Assembly: GCF_905475465.1 (NCBI RefSeq)
Contig: NC_062237.1
Location: forward strand, 8,914,501 to 8,978,500
Length of the DNA stretch: 64,000 nucleotides
Direction: 5' to 3'
Origin: Pieris napi
Lineage: Eukaryota > Arthropoda > Insecta > Lepidoptera > Pieridae
Shown: positions 22,086 to 33,850 of the stretch, in pieces
Layout of the letters: every line of letters begins with the position of its first letter
How positions within the stretch are numbered: the first letter of the stretch is position 1
Program-made: the position numbers and the translations under genes
Notes under the pieces: model-generated
What the model was told of the DNA's origin: nothing
The model's input: only the letters and a program-made list of their open reading frames with translations
The model's database searches: none

Positions 22086-22398
22086 CAGGGGTCTCCAAAC
22101 TTTCCAGCCGTAGGGCCATACTGATTACTCCAGTAAGTTCCGAGGGCCAAAACCATATGTCATTATGCTTGTTATAAGTTATGTTTTTATCACAATAACA
22201 ATAAGCCTACAACAATGTTATGAGTAGTTAGCCCATGACCATGTAGATGTAGATGTCATATTAATAATTATTCAACAAAAAATTAGAATACTTCAGTACA
22301 CTAAATTTTTTTTTTCAAGTATGCTAGCTCTCCGCGGGCCGGACAAAATCTGTCCGTGGGCCAGATGTGGCCCTCGGGCCGTAGTTTGGAGACCCCTG
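22086..22398. mobile_element. hAT-type MITE with 8-bp target duplication
   Basis: A 313-bp element with perfect 16-bp terminal inverted repeats CAGGGGTCTCCAAACT, GC-rich subterminal blocks (GGGCC, CCGGAC) and no coding capacity. It is flanked on both sides by GTTTAGAC (22078-22085 and 22399-22406), an exact 8-bp target-site duplication as made by hAT transposases. Intact ends and duplication suggest a relatively recent insertion. Confidence 0.92.
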
Positions 22399-22406
22399 GT
22401 TTAGAC

Positions 22407-23815
22407 TTTAGTGGTTAGCATGTTCGTATGTGGTATTTGATTCAGGTTCAGAGTCGGCCGCCAGATATTAAATCTAACAAGATTTAAATAATTGATGTTC
22501 TATTAAAACCCTATGTTAAAGTTGGCGGTGTTTGAATATCACGAAGATAAACTCGAGATACACTCGACAACTTAAAGTTCTACGTTCGTTATGCGAAAGG
22601 TTGTTCCATCCGATCAAGCTATGAGGTATAGTATTTGGACATGCTACTACTAGTACTTGATATCATCACGAATAACCAGCCTCAATCTCAAAATAATATA
22701 ATAAACATTCTTTTACAGTACATTTTGCGAATTTAATATAAAATGCCTGTTCATAAATCACATACTAATTACTGTATTTTTGCTTACAACGCCATCTAGT
22801 GCGATACGAATAAACCCTGTACCCATTATTAAAAACGTTCATTAATTCGTTTTAGCTGGGAAATGGTCCATTACCTCCTAAATGTATAAAGTTAAACACC
22901 ATTAAAATCTGAATTTACAGTAATTTGCTATGTTTTTGCTAATGGAATCGGTTTATGGCCGTCATCAAACTTGAGTAATAAAGTCCGTGCTATACTACTT
23001 CTTTGGGCATTGGCCTAGCGGCTAGGCTCGCATCTCAATCCTAAGTTTGAATATGTTTAAATGGATTTTACTTTCCGTATTGAAGTCTAAAGGCTAAAGA
23101 AATTGTTTGTAAACCTTCGATTTAAAAATCGACTGCGTGTCTTGCCCATCTACTTGCCTATAGGAAATATAAATGATCAAGAAATCTGACGCCAAGACCA
23201 AGGGCTGGAGCATCGTTTATTTACTACATTAGTTCGAATCGTTTTATAGCGTTTAAGATATCATTACTTAATATTTTATTATTAAACTTCATTACCATTA
23301 CACTACTATTACTGGTACTGAATATCTTATCTTAATTAGCAATCTATGTTCTAGAAATTAGTGCGTTGGAACTTTGAATTGCGTTTATGGAACAATATCA
23401 AATGGTGTAATTAGAAGATCACGTCAATTGACAGATTTTGAAGGAGTAAGCTTTCTGCACATTAGAATCGGACCACACGAGGTCATATATTAATTTATGT
23501 AAAAAAAATTAAGTTAGGATATCTTGGCATTATCATTTGTCAAGCACATTGGCAACTGAACAATTGTAATTACTAAATGATCACTGTTTTGTGTTATATG
23601 CGTTTATCCGGTGTTTTTATATGTGTAATCTCATAAATTAAAGACAATATGTTGTCTTATCAGAGAAATGTTTTAAGCGCTCTAAGTATTAATGAGAATT
23701 AGCACTCCCGTCACTTCCATAATGAAGTTTGACAGTTGCAATAACATTAAAGATTTTACAAAAGTTTTGTGACTGGAGTGCTAAACAATGTATTTAACAC
23801 CGATTATTCAGGTGC
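22407..23815. other. gene-free DNA with a SINE
   Basis: AT-rich DNA with one SINE (23005-23215). Nothing else recognised. Confidence 0.45.
23005..23215 (+). repeat. tRNA-derived SINE copy
   Basis: Starts near a polymerase III A-box-like TGGCCTAGCGG (23011-23021), continues through GCATCTCAATCCTAAG and ends with TGACGCCAAGACCAAG. This matches the 3' part of the SINE at 38549-38833. The B box region is decayed. Confidence 0.65.
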
Positions 23816-23817
23816 TG

Positions 23818-24058
23818 CCCTGCGATTCTGTAACTCACTTCACGAACTCACACAGCGGTTTTTGCATCGGCGGTCGCTCTCAAATCAGTCGTGAAGCAGT
23901 CATTTTATGATTTGGCATTGTGAAAAGGTGGGAGCTTGTACTTTATTGTTTATCAGAATGCCAAATCATAAAATGACTGCTTCACGACTGATTTGAGAGA
24001 GACCGCCGATGCGAAAACCGTTGTGTGAGTTCGTGAAGTGAGTTACAGAATCGCAGGG
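23818..24058. mobile_element. foldback MITE, copy 1 (CCCTGCGATTC family)
   Basis: A 241-bp near-perfect palindrome. Left arm begins CCCTGCGATTCTGTAACTCA and the right arm is its reverse complement. Arms are about 100 bases with AAATCAGTCGTGAAGCAGTC inside, separated by a short spacer. Flanks are CTG at 23815-23817 and 24059-24061, a 3-bp target duplication of CWG type. Other copies are at 55360-55563 and 58977-59167. No ORF. Confidence 0.9.
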
Positions 24059-24337
24059 CTGGAGTTCTCGGAATCGCGAAGTAACATTCCTAATAATAAG
24101 TACTTTGGTATTAAAACCCTAGAATGTAGACGTTAACAATACGAGTTATGTTTTTACACATTTATTTGCAATGGTTTAATCGATTGCCCTGACTTATTAC
24201 CACTTATACTATTCCACATACCTTCTTCATACAAAACGCTCGCTCTAATACAAACTATTTACTTATCCATGTATCGTATATCTTCAGAATATTACGCAAA
24301 CTATCAAGATAATGTGAGGTTTTTTTAATGTAACAGA

Positions 24338-24432
24338 CGGAAAACGAGCAGGAGGCTCAGGTCTGATGTTAAGTGATATCTTAATAGACGTTTATATTGC
24401 CAGAGGGCTTGCAAGTACATTGGCGGCCAATA
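24338..24432 (+). repeat. dispersed repeat fragment (family D)
   Basis: Short copy of the start of family D (GAGCAGGAGGCTCAG, GATGTTAAGTGAT, TTGCCAGAGGGCTTGCAAGT). Confidence 0.6.
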
Positions 24433-24526
24433 TATATTAGTATATTGAATTCATTTATAACGCATCTTGTAATTTGAACGTATGTGTTTCACAGATTTTT
24501 TTTGTTTATATAATATACTAGCCGTT

Positions 24527-24826
24527 TCGCGCCCGCTTTGCTGGACGAATTAAAATAAATTTTATGTTTCATTATTTTATTTTTTTTTCATATTTTTATT
24601 ATTCTTCTTTTTAACTTCCCGCTAAGAAAATTGAAATATTTCGAAAATCGAGTTTTTAACAGATGTTGACGTTTAGAGGTTTTAGGAAGCCTCCCCGAAT
24701 GTTTCCGCGGTGAAGTCCGTATGGATAAATTTTCATAAAAGTTTCAAGTTTCATGTCGATACGATCAGTGGTTTAAGCGTGAAAGAGCCTCAAACGAACA
24801 CCATTTTCTTTTTATATATATAGATT
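24527..24826 (+). repeat. dispersed repeat (family C)
   Basis: Begins ACTAGCCGTTTCGCGCCCGC, contains GCCTCCCCGAATGTTTCCGC and TCATGTCGATACGATCAGTG, and ends in a TATATATAG run. Two further copies are at 58545-58924 (-) and 59916-60295/61592-61611 (+). This copy lacks about 100 bases of the other two before the TCATGTCGATACG block. Confidence 0.8.
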
Positions 24827-26011
24827 AATTTTGTATTATGTGTTTTGTTTGAATGTTTTTTATCCATTGTGAAATTGTGTAGATGTTATTGTTGTAAGTG
24901 AAGCTGTGGGAAATTTAATATATAAATAAAATCCAGAAATTCCCTATTTTGCAACGTTTTCCTATAACTTATTTCACATCTTTACCTTAAGGCCATATAA
25001 TTACGCTTAACATTCAACGCCATAATTTGTAAATACCACACGAGTTACAAGAATTGTCTAATGATCTTTGATAGAAACAATAAGTTTCGTACGTAAGTAA
25101 GTACATAAAACGTTTACTAAAATTTAAATATTTACGTAATAAAGATATTTATTAAGAAGATCGTTCACAATCTCTTTCCTTAAATTGTGTGTATATTCTT
25201 ATGAATATATATATATATATATGAATACACGTATATATATTATATAGGCGTGAAATGTCTTCACCATAACAATTTTTTTAATGGCTTTTATTTGTGCCAA
25301 CTGGGCACAAGGTACTTCGCCTGTGTCGTGTAGATGGAGAAGGCACGAAGGAGATTTATCGGTAAAAATAATAATTAAAAAAAGTTGAATTTCGATTGTT
25401 AGTTTTAAGACAGCATAGACAACACAAATATGAGTAATAACATTTTTAAATACCTACTATTTCCTAATTACGAATACCATAACTATTATAAGTCTACGAA
25501 TCTTAGTGACATGAATCGTAATAATTATTTGGAAATCGTATGCCATACAGCGCGCGTCTCTAAACTTTATTTATGTACGTCTCCAGAATCTTAAGTAACG
25601 TTTATAAAGTGGCAACATTTAGAAGAAATTAAGCTCGATCGTTGCCATAACGGTGAAAGTTGCAATCGTGAGGAAATCACAAAAGAGTCAGTTTTAAACT
25701 GAAATCGGGCACTTGAAGTATTAATTGCTTTTCGTACTTCATTGTAATTCAGATTTTGTGAGGGAGATGCAAATTACTCTAAACTATTCCAGTTGCTCCA
25801 GTTTTCTAACTGAAATGTGAAAAGTTTCACGAAAAACAGGCGGTATAGAAAGTCTACTTGCTTTCTGCTGGGAGCTTTGTTTTACTTATCTGCTTGTGAA
25901 GTGATTAGAACTAATATATATGACATTATCAATATTATATTTTCTTAGCTATAGGTAGTTAATTATAGCAAATAAATAATATCTTAATATTTATGAATTA
26001 CGCGTCACGTT

Positions 26012-26345
26012 TTTCCGCTATGGACTGCTAAACTACTTAACCTATTTCAATCAAATTTGCACACCGTGTGCAGTTTGATCTAACTTAAAAGCTAGGATAG
26101 CTTACATCTTAATTTATACCCGCAATATTATTTTATTGCAAATTATTTGTTTATTATTTGACATAATTCTAACAGATGGTTCTGTGTTGAAAGTACCAAC
26201 GTTTCTCATATAAGCTACAGTTTAATGGCATAATCACCAATACAGCATGACTGGTGTTCTCCTACCGTTTCCTTTGAATAGTATACTACTATGTAATATA
26301 ACAAAATATTTTGCCACAGCAACGCTTGGCTGTATCTGCTAGTAT
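26012..26345 (+). repeat. short interspersed repeat (family E)
   Basis: Ends with a CCACAGCAACGCTTGGCTG motif and CTGCTAGTAT, as does the copy at 39430-39660. The head (ACTACTTAACCTATTTCAAT) resembles the start of lepidopteran repeats of this type. Confidence 0.6.
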
Positions 26346-27459
26346 AATATAATACCTAGAAAACATATAATTTATATTTCTTTAGCATTATGAATTCAAC
26401 TGATTTTGGAAATAGACATAGAAAACAAATAATATTTTCCAGTGTTTGTTTTATGTATACAATCAAATAGTTATTGTTTCCCTGAAAATGAAATCCGGAT
26501 TCGCCAGATAAAACGTAAAAACTTGATTCTCGTGTTTTTAATTAAAAAATTACGTTTAAATGTTTTCTACGAAATTCAATATTGAATCTACTTTACGCTA
26601 ACACTAAAAACATAGGAACTAGTAACCAAAGTCCAAGAGCACCTTTGCCTTAAATGTTCATAGATATGCAGTAGTCTCTTAAAACACGCCATATTTTCTA
26701 TCTCTTTATTAAAATCCCCTAGTCAATAAAACTCTAAGTACACGTCTTGAATACGAGTAGCTAGGACTATGGAATTGGCCAATAGTATAGTGGAAATAAA
26801 GTTTGGCTAGTCAAAAGTCGCAAGTATACGCCCATATAATGTAGTTTTTTTGATACAAACATGATGGCGAGATGCTGACTCTAGGCTAAAACCTAGGCTC
26901 GGGAATACTAGTTTATTACTATTTCTGTGCATAAGAAACAAATAAAAGGCATTTTTTATCTACTTACTGTTAAACTTTATCAGCGTGAAGACGTGGATGA
27001 CGCACACGTATTTGTATACGCGTTTTTCTGATTGTAATACTGTTTTACTTGTCGCTGGCTAAACTAGACTAGAATATATCACGTGGAAGCAATTTGAACA
27101 CTTCGCTGCAGTAAACGTTATTTATGATAAGGCGCCTAGCACTCTTACAAGATTACGGCTAGGTGGATTGTGGGATTTTTGGGGTAACACTATCTTTTAT
27201 CATAAAAATTTAATATATAATTTTGACCTCTGATAAGAAATAAATTTTATTTATTATTTATTTAATTATAAGTAATCTTACAGCTAACATACAAAATATT
27301 ACAAAACAAACACTTATACAGTACAAAAAGCCAAAACAGATTACATAGATAAACAATATTATATAAGAAAAATGAAACAAATAAGCGCATCAATAAAAAA
27401 AAATATATACAGAAAACTGAAATTTAATATTTAAAACAAAACATAATACCAAATACAAC
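26346..27459. other. gene-free DNA
   Basis: AT-rich, with no repeat family or ORF that I recognise. Confidence 0.4.
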
Positions 27460-27651
27460 CTAAACAAAATTCGAGTCTTCCCGCCCCTTCAAATATTTTC
27501 TCACATGTTCCTTGGTGAGGTGGAAAATATCAATATCCTCATAATTAGTGTCATAGTTAGATAAAACCCGAAACATTGGTGAATTATGCAGGTAATTCGA
27601 GTTCGTACGAGGCACATGGAACAATTTTGAGTGTCTTGTCGCATATTGAGA
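27460..27651 (-). pseudogene. Jockey-like LINE C-terminal fragment
   Basis: The - strand is open for 63 codons to a TAG at 27460-27462 and includes RHSKLFHVPRTNSNYLHNSP and MFRVLSNYD. This is the kind of C-terminus seen in Jockey-clade reverse transcriptases. The upstream part is missing and a short direct repeat (AAGGATTAAGT twice) adjoins it. Confidence 0.6.
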
Positions 27652-28035
27652 AGGATTAAGTAAGGATTAAGTAGAACAATTTTTCCAATATTGTTCTACT
27701 GTTTCAAGTTCTACATGTTTAGAGAAAAAGCTCAATGTTTCAAATCATTCCCTTTTTTGCTTATCTTCCTTATACACATGTGCAGCAGCAGTGCAGTGTT
27801 GCTTAATCATGTGAAACTCTGAGATCATTCACGCGTTCGTATCACGGCTCATACAAATTTTTCTTTCTTTGCACAATTAACATTTACTCGTAGGGTGAAG
27901 ACAAATATAGCAAAATCTAAATGGTAAGGTTTATAGAAATGTATTCTCATTAAAAACAAAAGCATACTTGTCAGTAACATGATGAAATAAAAATTAATAA
28001 CAAAAAAGTTATCTCACATGTACGCAGTTATTGCA

Positions 28036-28441
28036 TTAGAGTCCATCTACCAAAAAACTTCGCAGGCCTATTCGAAACGGGTCCACTGCTACTATTTCCC
28101 GTATCTCAGGAGGCAAGCTGTTGTAAAGACTCACCCCGAAATAGGTTATATTTTTGCGACCGTATTCGGTTCCGTAGTTTCGTAGGTGTATATTATTAGT
28201 GTTATGCCGGCTACGTGTAGGATTGAAGTTACATTTTATGCTCATGTGTATTTGGTTATGTAATTTTACAACTTGTTGTGTATTTATACAGCTGTTTAAT
28301 GTTCATTAATTTTGTGTCAAAGTATAGTTTGTTAGTGGAAGTAAGAGTAAGATAAAAAAGAGGATTTTTTAAATTTATTTTGTAGAATCTGAAGTTGTTT
28401 AAGTTTACTTTCGTTGGAGCGCTACCCCATACTTCTATCAA
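28036..28441 (-). pseudogene. CR1/Jockey-like LINE reverse transcriptase C-terminal fragment
   Basis: Two adjoining - strand frames, 28256-28441 then 28036-28245, read together as one LINE C-terminus with a frame break near 28250. The first has IEVWGSAPT and LMNIKQLYKY, the second TRSRHNTNNIHLRNYGTEYG and VSLYNSLPPEIRE. Reverse transcriptases of CR1/Jockey elements end with this pattern (LYNSLP.EI). Truncated and frameshifted. Confidence 0.75.
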
Positions 28442-28591
28442 TTATAATAAATGTGATTTTACTAAGGAAATGTATATTGTTATTCGAACTGTTTTTGGAA
28501 AGCATCTAGAAAATTTAGTTGGTTAATAATGATTAGATCCAAAATAAATATGATGGAAGAAACAGATGAAATCTCTGTCTGCATCTTCTAC

Positions 28592-28893
28592 TGCATTTAT
28601 CATGGAGAGTGTTGAGAGTAGTTGTTCCGGATTAATTCCTGCAGCTGAGTGTCATCATCGCACGTCGAGGCAGAATACGAAATTCCACCTGTATCACCGC
28701 TACGTCCGTCGTTACACAACAAGGCGATTTTTAATGTAGTTTTTTCCGCGCACCACCACGATGTGTATTTCCGAACCAATTCTTTAAGGGCCAGCAACGC
28801 ACTTGCGAGCCCTCTAGCATTAAGAGAGTCCATGGGCGGATTTATCACTTAACATCAGATGAGTCTCCTGCCCATTTGCCCCCTGTTCTAAAA
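28592..28893 (-). repeat. dispersed repeat (family D, inverted)
   Basis: On the - strand it reads in order GGGGGCAAATGGGCAGGAGA, AATGCTAGAGGGCTCGC, AACGACGGACGTAGCGGTGA and TTCGTATTCTGCCTCGACG, the same blocks as 18493-18815 with internal deletions. The open frames on both strands here are repeat sequence, not genes. Confidence 0.75.
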
Positions 28894-29494
28894 AAAAATA
28901 TTTATACTCATGTATTAATTTCTAATAATAGAAAGAATAAATTATTATTTAGAATAAATGTTTCGTTTAGCTTTATGTGAGTAACTTCTCTAGTTTTAAC
29001 TATACATATTTAAATCTTCATTCTAAAACCGGTGATGTGCTACCTGCTTTAGGTGTCAAGTGCTATTACTACAGCAAGTATGGCTAAGCTAAATAATATT
29101 GTGAACCGGGGCAATTTTATGGTAAAATTGTTGTTAATCTAGGTTTAATCGCAAATACGGTTTCTTCTTATATTACATTGGTAATAGCATAAATAATCAA
29201 CACTGTTCTGCATATAAAAGGTTTTATGTAAATTATTTACTACGAATAATATGTTTAATATGTTTGTAATTATCTAACAGAACCTTCTCAACTGTTATAA
29301 TTGCATCAATCATCATAAATTATATCACCCGCTATAATGGATTAATTCACAAGAATTGTTCTTAAAAAGGCACTTATGTAATACGCTTACTAAAAGATCT
29401 AGCTTTAAGTAATTTAGTAAAATCGAGCTTACTAAGTTTCACAGATGTTGTAGTAATATTGACTGTTAGTAATTGCTTTGTTTCTAGCGTTATC
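28894..29494. other. gene-free DNA
   Basis: AT-rich DNA with no recognised element. Confidence 0.4.
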
Positions 29495-29997
29495 TATATG
29501 TCGCAGCCAACTAGCTTAATTAGGCGTTCAATGTACAGACTAGCGTCTTTACTAAACAGTGCCGTTTAACCAGCGGCCTAAATGATATTCAGCCGTAGCG
29601 TTTGTTACACATTTATTTAACTGGCTGGCTAATGCTTAGGCCATTCGTACGACTATGTGACAGAAACAAAAAAGCTGTAATATCTGACATAAGAAATTCT
29701 TTATTTCATATATTTAAAATGTAACATATTAGTGTTCTTATACTTACTCTAAGTGTCACTTACATACAATTTTTTGGCAAATATCTTCTAACTTGTTGTT
29801 TGCCGTAGCTATATTGCCAGTTTGGTGTAGGTGACAGAAAGTGGAACTAAATTGAAATGAACAGGACAAGTAATGTAATGCACCGATCCAAGTAATTTGC
29901 CTAGCTGTTTGAAGGCCGCTAGTTGAAGGGCGCTGTTTAGTAAAGAGACTAGGCTGTTGATTGAACGGCTAGTTAAACTAGTTTGCTACGACATATA
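29495..29997. mobile_element. DNA-transposon-like element with long terminal inverted repeats (503 bp)
   Basis: Left arm (29495 to about 29590) and right arm (about 29905-29997) are inverted repeats about 95 bases long and roughly 85% alike, both running through TCTTTACTAAACAG. The ends read TATATGTCG and CGACATATA, consistent with a TA target duplication. The centre is AT-rich and non-coding, so it is a non-autonomous element. Confidence 0.75.
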
Positions 29998-32235
29998 CAC
30001 CGTCCATCAGCTTCAGGCAACATCTGTTAGGCGCGCTTAATCAATCAGTTCGCAATCATCCAGAGCTTATGAGATCATAACGGTTTGAGTACGCAAATGA
30101 CTTTTAAGGAAGCATTAATTATGAGAACTATTCATCAAGTGACCTATTAATCAAAGGCTTATTCGTTTCATATGGGTTTATGAAGGGACCATCATTAGCA
30201 TAATGGCTTACAACGTATTAGTATATTATGAGAGGCATTTCGGCAATTTGTAGCGAGAAGTTTTCGTTAGAAATTCTTATAAATATGATAGAAATAAGGT
30301 ATGTTTATTTACGGTTTAGTACAGACTTCCATACGGCTGAAAAGCGAATTTTAAAAGTATTTACGTACACAATTCTCGTACGTACCAAATTCAATTATAT
30401 CTATAAAAGAATATATATTTGTGCAAATGACTTAAAAACCAAGGTACTAATTGAAATTAAGTAAATAAATATACGAGTTTTGTGTTTGCTTATTAATTGT
30501 AAAAATTATACACTCAAAATGTACTTTATTTTTAAAATATTTTGGATATAAATAACAGTGATATAGAGAAATACAAATATTTCTATAATAAAAAGACCCC
30601 ACATCTAATAAAAATCACGCAATATTCATATAAATATATTTGGCGAAAGCCTAAAGCGAAGGAAAATATCGTGCTGAAACCCGAATATGTCAGGCTACAT
30701 GGAAAAACTGACGTTGTGTGTCAGGCACATTAAGCTGACAAATAATTAATGAAACATTTACAAATACCCTAGACACGTGGATTGCGGTGCTACTGAATTA
30801 TTTTGAAGGCCTCCGCTATTAAAAGTATTAATGTTTTAGAGAAGAAAATATGTTAAGTTAAAAGCCAACACGCGAGAAATCTCGCCCATAAAATTTCCAG
30901 CATTTCTCCAAAAACCGTGTCCGAGCCTTTGTGCGGGACTTCTTTATTTTTTTTAATTAGTCTCGTTATTTAAAGCGCGAGATCTAAATTTATGTATACA
31001 GGTCATCTTTTGACTGAGTTTTATTCAGCTCTTGCTAAACTTTGGAGAATACCTTTACTTCAAGGCTGGTTCTCAAAACCCTATCAATTATTCTTAATTA
31101 TGTGGTTGTCCCTTGTTTTTTGTAAATAAGGTTTCTATGCTTTAGTAGCTTTAGATTCTTTTCTAACGTGAGATAATTTTAACAATGTTAACTCGTGTGA
31201 CTGGTTAATGAAAAAAATTGTAAAACAAAAACATTTATGTTTCTATTATAAGGCTTCATGTATAATGGCTGACGGTAGGCGGGCATTCAATTAAGTCCCC
31301 AATCAAATTACACGCACATAACTTAGACTTTACGTCCCTTTGTCACTTCGTAATACTTAAAAATATTTACTGAATTAACTGTCTTTATTAAGACCATCTC
31401 GAGGAATTAATCATCATTGTAGACTCGACGTGAATTTGTGAGAAACACTGCTTTGCTTTTAATATTTCAACGGGGCTTTTAAGATTATTGACCGTGTAAT
31501 ATTACATTTATGAAGTGCATTTGTCTTTTGTTTTTATTCAAATTACGAATATGTATTTAAGAAGTCAGCTTCGAAAAAAGTTTTAGTTTTTATTTACTTG
31601 TTTTTGTTATTAGGTTAGAATTTGTAAGGTTTGTACTTTATCAACAACAGTGATCGATTCATACACAACTATTTAATCCGTAGAACTGCTACGAGTTTTA
31701 GTATAGTAAATTCCTGTCATTGAAGGCATTTTAAGAAATTAAAAGAATTATGCATAATCGCGACGCACTCACGAGTAAACGGGCCACAGCTAGTAATTTA
31801 TCATATTTCAAATATGTACGTGATAAATAGGGTAACGAAAAGAAGGAAAGGAAACTATAGCTCACTAATTAGTAAAGTTTGTAAATACTTCAATAAATTC
31901 CATGATCAATAAGGAATTCTTAAAGATCCTTTCTCGGAACGTATACAATATGTGGATGGAAAGTCAGAGGCCACTAAATCAAAAAGTTTTACCAACTTGG
32001 GATATTGCGGTTTATCTTAAACTTGTGGAGAATTTTTCTTTAGTCTTAATATAATTAGGCGTCCAAGTTTTCAGAAAGGAAATTGCCTTACGGAAAATTA
32101 TAAGATCAAGGATGACTTATATATTTAGAAGCTATGCCAAGTTTTTGTTAATTATCTAGTAAAATTATAAATACACAGTAAGAAAGATTTTGGTGGGACA
32201 GATTTTGTATCCTAACATGAGTATTCAATAATTAA
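29998..32235. other. gene-free DNA
   Basis: Contains a SINE middle fragment (30640-30745). Two non-repetitive, somewhat GC-richer stretches (about 30005-30080 and 30860-31080) lack ORFs. The open frame at 30228-30464 has no supporting features. Confidence 0.4.
30640..30745 (+). repeat. tRNA-derived SINE middle fragment
   Basis: Contains AAGGAAAATATCGTG, then AAACCCGAATATGTCAGG and GTGTGTCAGGCACATTAAG, in the order seen in the SINE at 38549-38833 (read on its - strand). Confidence 0.55.
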
Positions 32236-32532
32236 GTGTTTGTGGTTAAATTCCTCCGAAACGGCTTGACCGATTCTCATGAAATTTTGTGTGCATATTG
32301 GGTATGTCTGAGAATCGGACAACATCTATTTTTCATCCCCCTAAATGTTAAGGGTAGTCCACCCCTAAATATTTATTTTTTATTTTTAGATAATTTTTTT
32401 GTTTTTATTTTTTTATGATACAATATTAAAAAATACAAACAACCCCTAATTTTCACCCCTCTACGATCAACCCCTATTTTTTTATTATAAATGATATACA
32501 TGGCAAAACGACATTTGCCCGGTCAGCTAGTA
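32236..32532 (+). repeat. short interspersed repeat ending GGTCAGCTAGTA (family F)
   Basis: Starts near TCCTCCGAAACGGCTTGACC, includes GATTCTCATGAAATTTTGTG and the CCCCTA-rich block, and ends ATGGCAAAACGAC...GGTCAGCTAGTA. A second copy lies inverted at 36569-36855. The 60-codon open frame in it is repeat sequence. Confidence 0.8.
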
Positions 32533-33532
32533 ATAATATAAAGATAACACGATCTAGAATTTAAATTTCGCTGAAGTAATAGTTTTTGAATTGCACTATA
32601 GAAAAAACAAATTCTAAAGCATGTTGGGTTCTTTACCGAGATGCCGAGATGAGTCCGACTTCCTACAGCCACGACGTTTTATTAAAATCTAGAGAGATTA
32701 TAAAAATCCGAAAGAGTGTTAAAACTTACCGTAACAGAGACTTCAAACTATCATCTCTTTTTAAATTTCAAAAGTTAACATTTTTAATTAAAAGACTTCC
32801 ACGGTTTGAAACAGGTTCAATTAAAACTATGTCTAGTCAAGAAAATTTAAGACTGTTTAAACTGACTTTCAGTTTAAATAACGATAAAATATTTTTATTA
32901 AATCAATAAAAAAAATATTGGTTGTTTGTAAAGTAGGTTTACGATCGAGATGTTTACGTGATAACGTCTTATTGGTGATATAAGTTTTTGGGAAGTAAGG
33001 AATTAATGAAGATAACAATTTTTTCAAATTTTAAATTACATCTATCGTTTTATTCACACTTTTGATGATAAATTTCGGGTGTAAAATGACAAGTTTACTT
33101 ATTCGACTATGATATACATTTTTCTTCATACATTCACGGAATGACTGGCAGCGCTTGAGATGAGACGGGAGATCGGTCCGTCTCTCTCTCGTTATACCTG
33201 CGATCGCGCTCGTGAGGTTTTGGTGTGACACAAGTTTCTGAACATGTCACCCGACTAAAACGATTTTAAAGACGTTATCACGTCAAAATTAAAATAAATC
33301 CATCACCAAAAGTATACATTACCACTTTAGTTAGTCGCTGACCTATATATACAAAGTGTGCTTGAAGAAAAGATACTTAAAAGAAAGTGCGTTATTCATC
33401 ATCCAATAAGTAGTCAGAAATAGCGGGGTTGAGAATATAGAATAAAAACACAAGATATCGAATTTATTTCAATTGTGATTGGTTAAAAATGACTAACTTT
33501 TGTCCAATAACCCCTATATGTGGCAGAGGGTG
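32533..33532. other. gene-free DNA
   Basis: AT-rich. The 107-codon frame at 32586-32909 starts with TTG and has low-complexity, AT-driven composition; not called as a gene. Confidence 0.4.
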
Positions 33533-33850
33533 TCCACAGTGAGTCTTCATCGCGTTCGGTCTTGAGCCTCGTACTTCACCTCGCTCCAAGTCTTACCAGC
33601 TCTCTTTGCCTCATCCGCAACTGTACAGCCCCACGTTTGCCTAGGACAGCCACGCTTCCACTTTCCTTGCGGGTTCCAATCAAGCGTCTGTTTGGGAATA
33701 TCATTGGGATCCCTTCGAACCTATCCATTTTCATTTGCGTCGCTTGATCTGCTGGCTGATCGGGGTTTCTCGGCAGCGCTCCCAAAGTTGCTCGTTACAG
33801 ATCTTTTCGGGCCAGTACCACTAGTCAATTCACAGACACACGACACAATC
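33533..33850 (-). pseudogene. non-LTR retrotransposon C-terminal remnant
   Basis: Read on the - strand it gives ICNEQLWERCRETPISQQIK, a TGA, KWIG, a frameshift, RRDPNDIPKQTLDWNPQGKW, KRGCPRQTW, then WSEVKYEAQDRTR, a TGA and RLTVDTLC. This is the C-terminal region of an RTE-like reverse transcriptase, disabled by stops and a frameshift. A related end fragment lies at 50160-50270. Confidence 0.8.

Larger units (their letters stand above)
24062..26011. other. gene-free DNA
   Basis: Contains a family D fragment (24338-24432), a family C repeat (24527-24826) and a TA microsatellite (about 25204-25222). A non-repetitive stretch at about 25600-25870 looks regulatory rather than coding. No gene seen. 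Confidence 0.45.

Noticed and set aside
28600..28852. Overlapping ORFs on both strands
   Set aside because: Both fall in the inverted family D repeat, which matches 18493-18815.
32236..32418. 60-codon ORF, with a mirrored relative at 36744-36941
   Set aside because: The two frames are the same family F repeat in opposite orientation, not genes.
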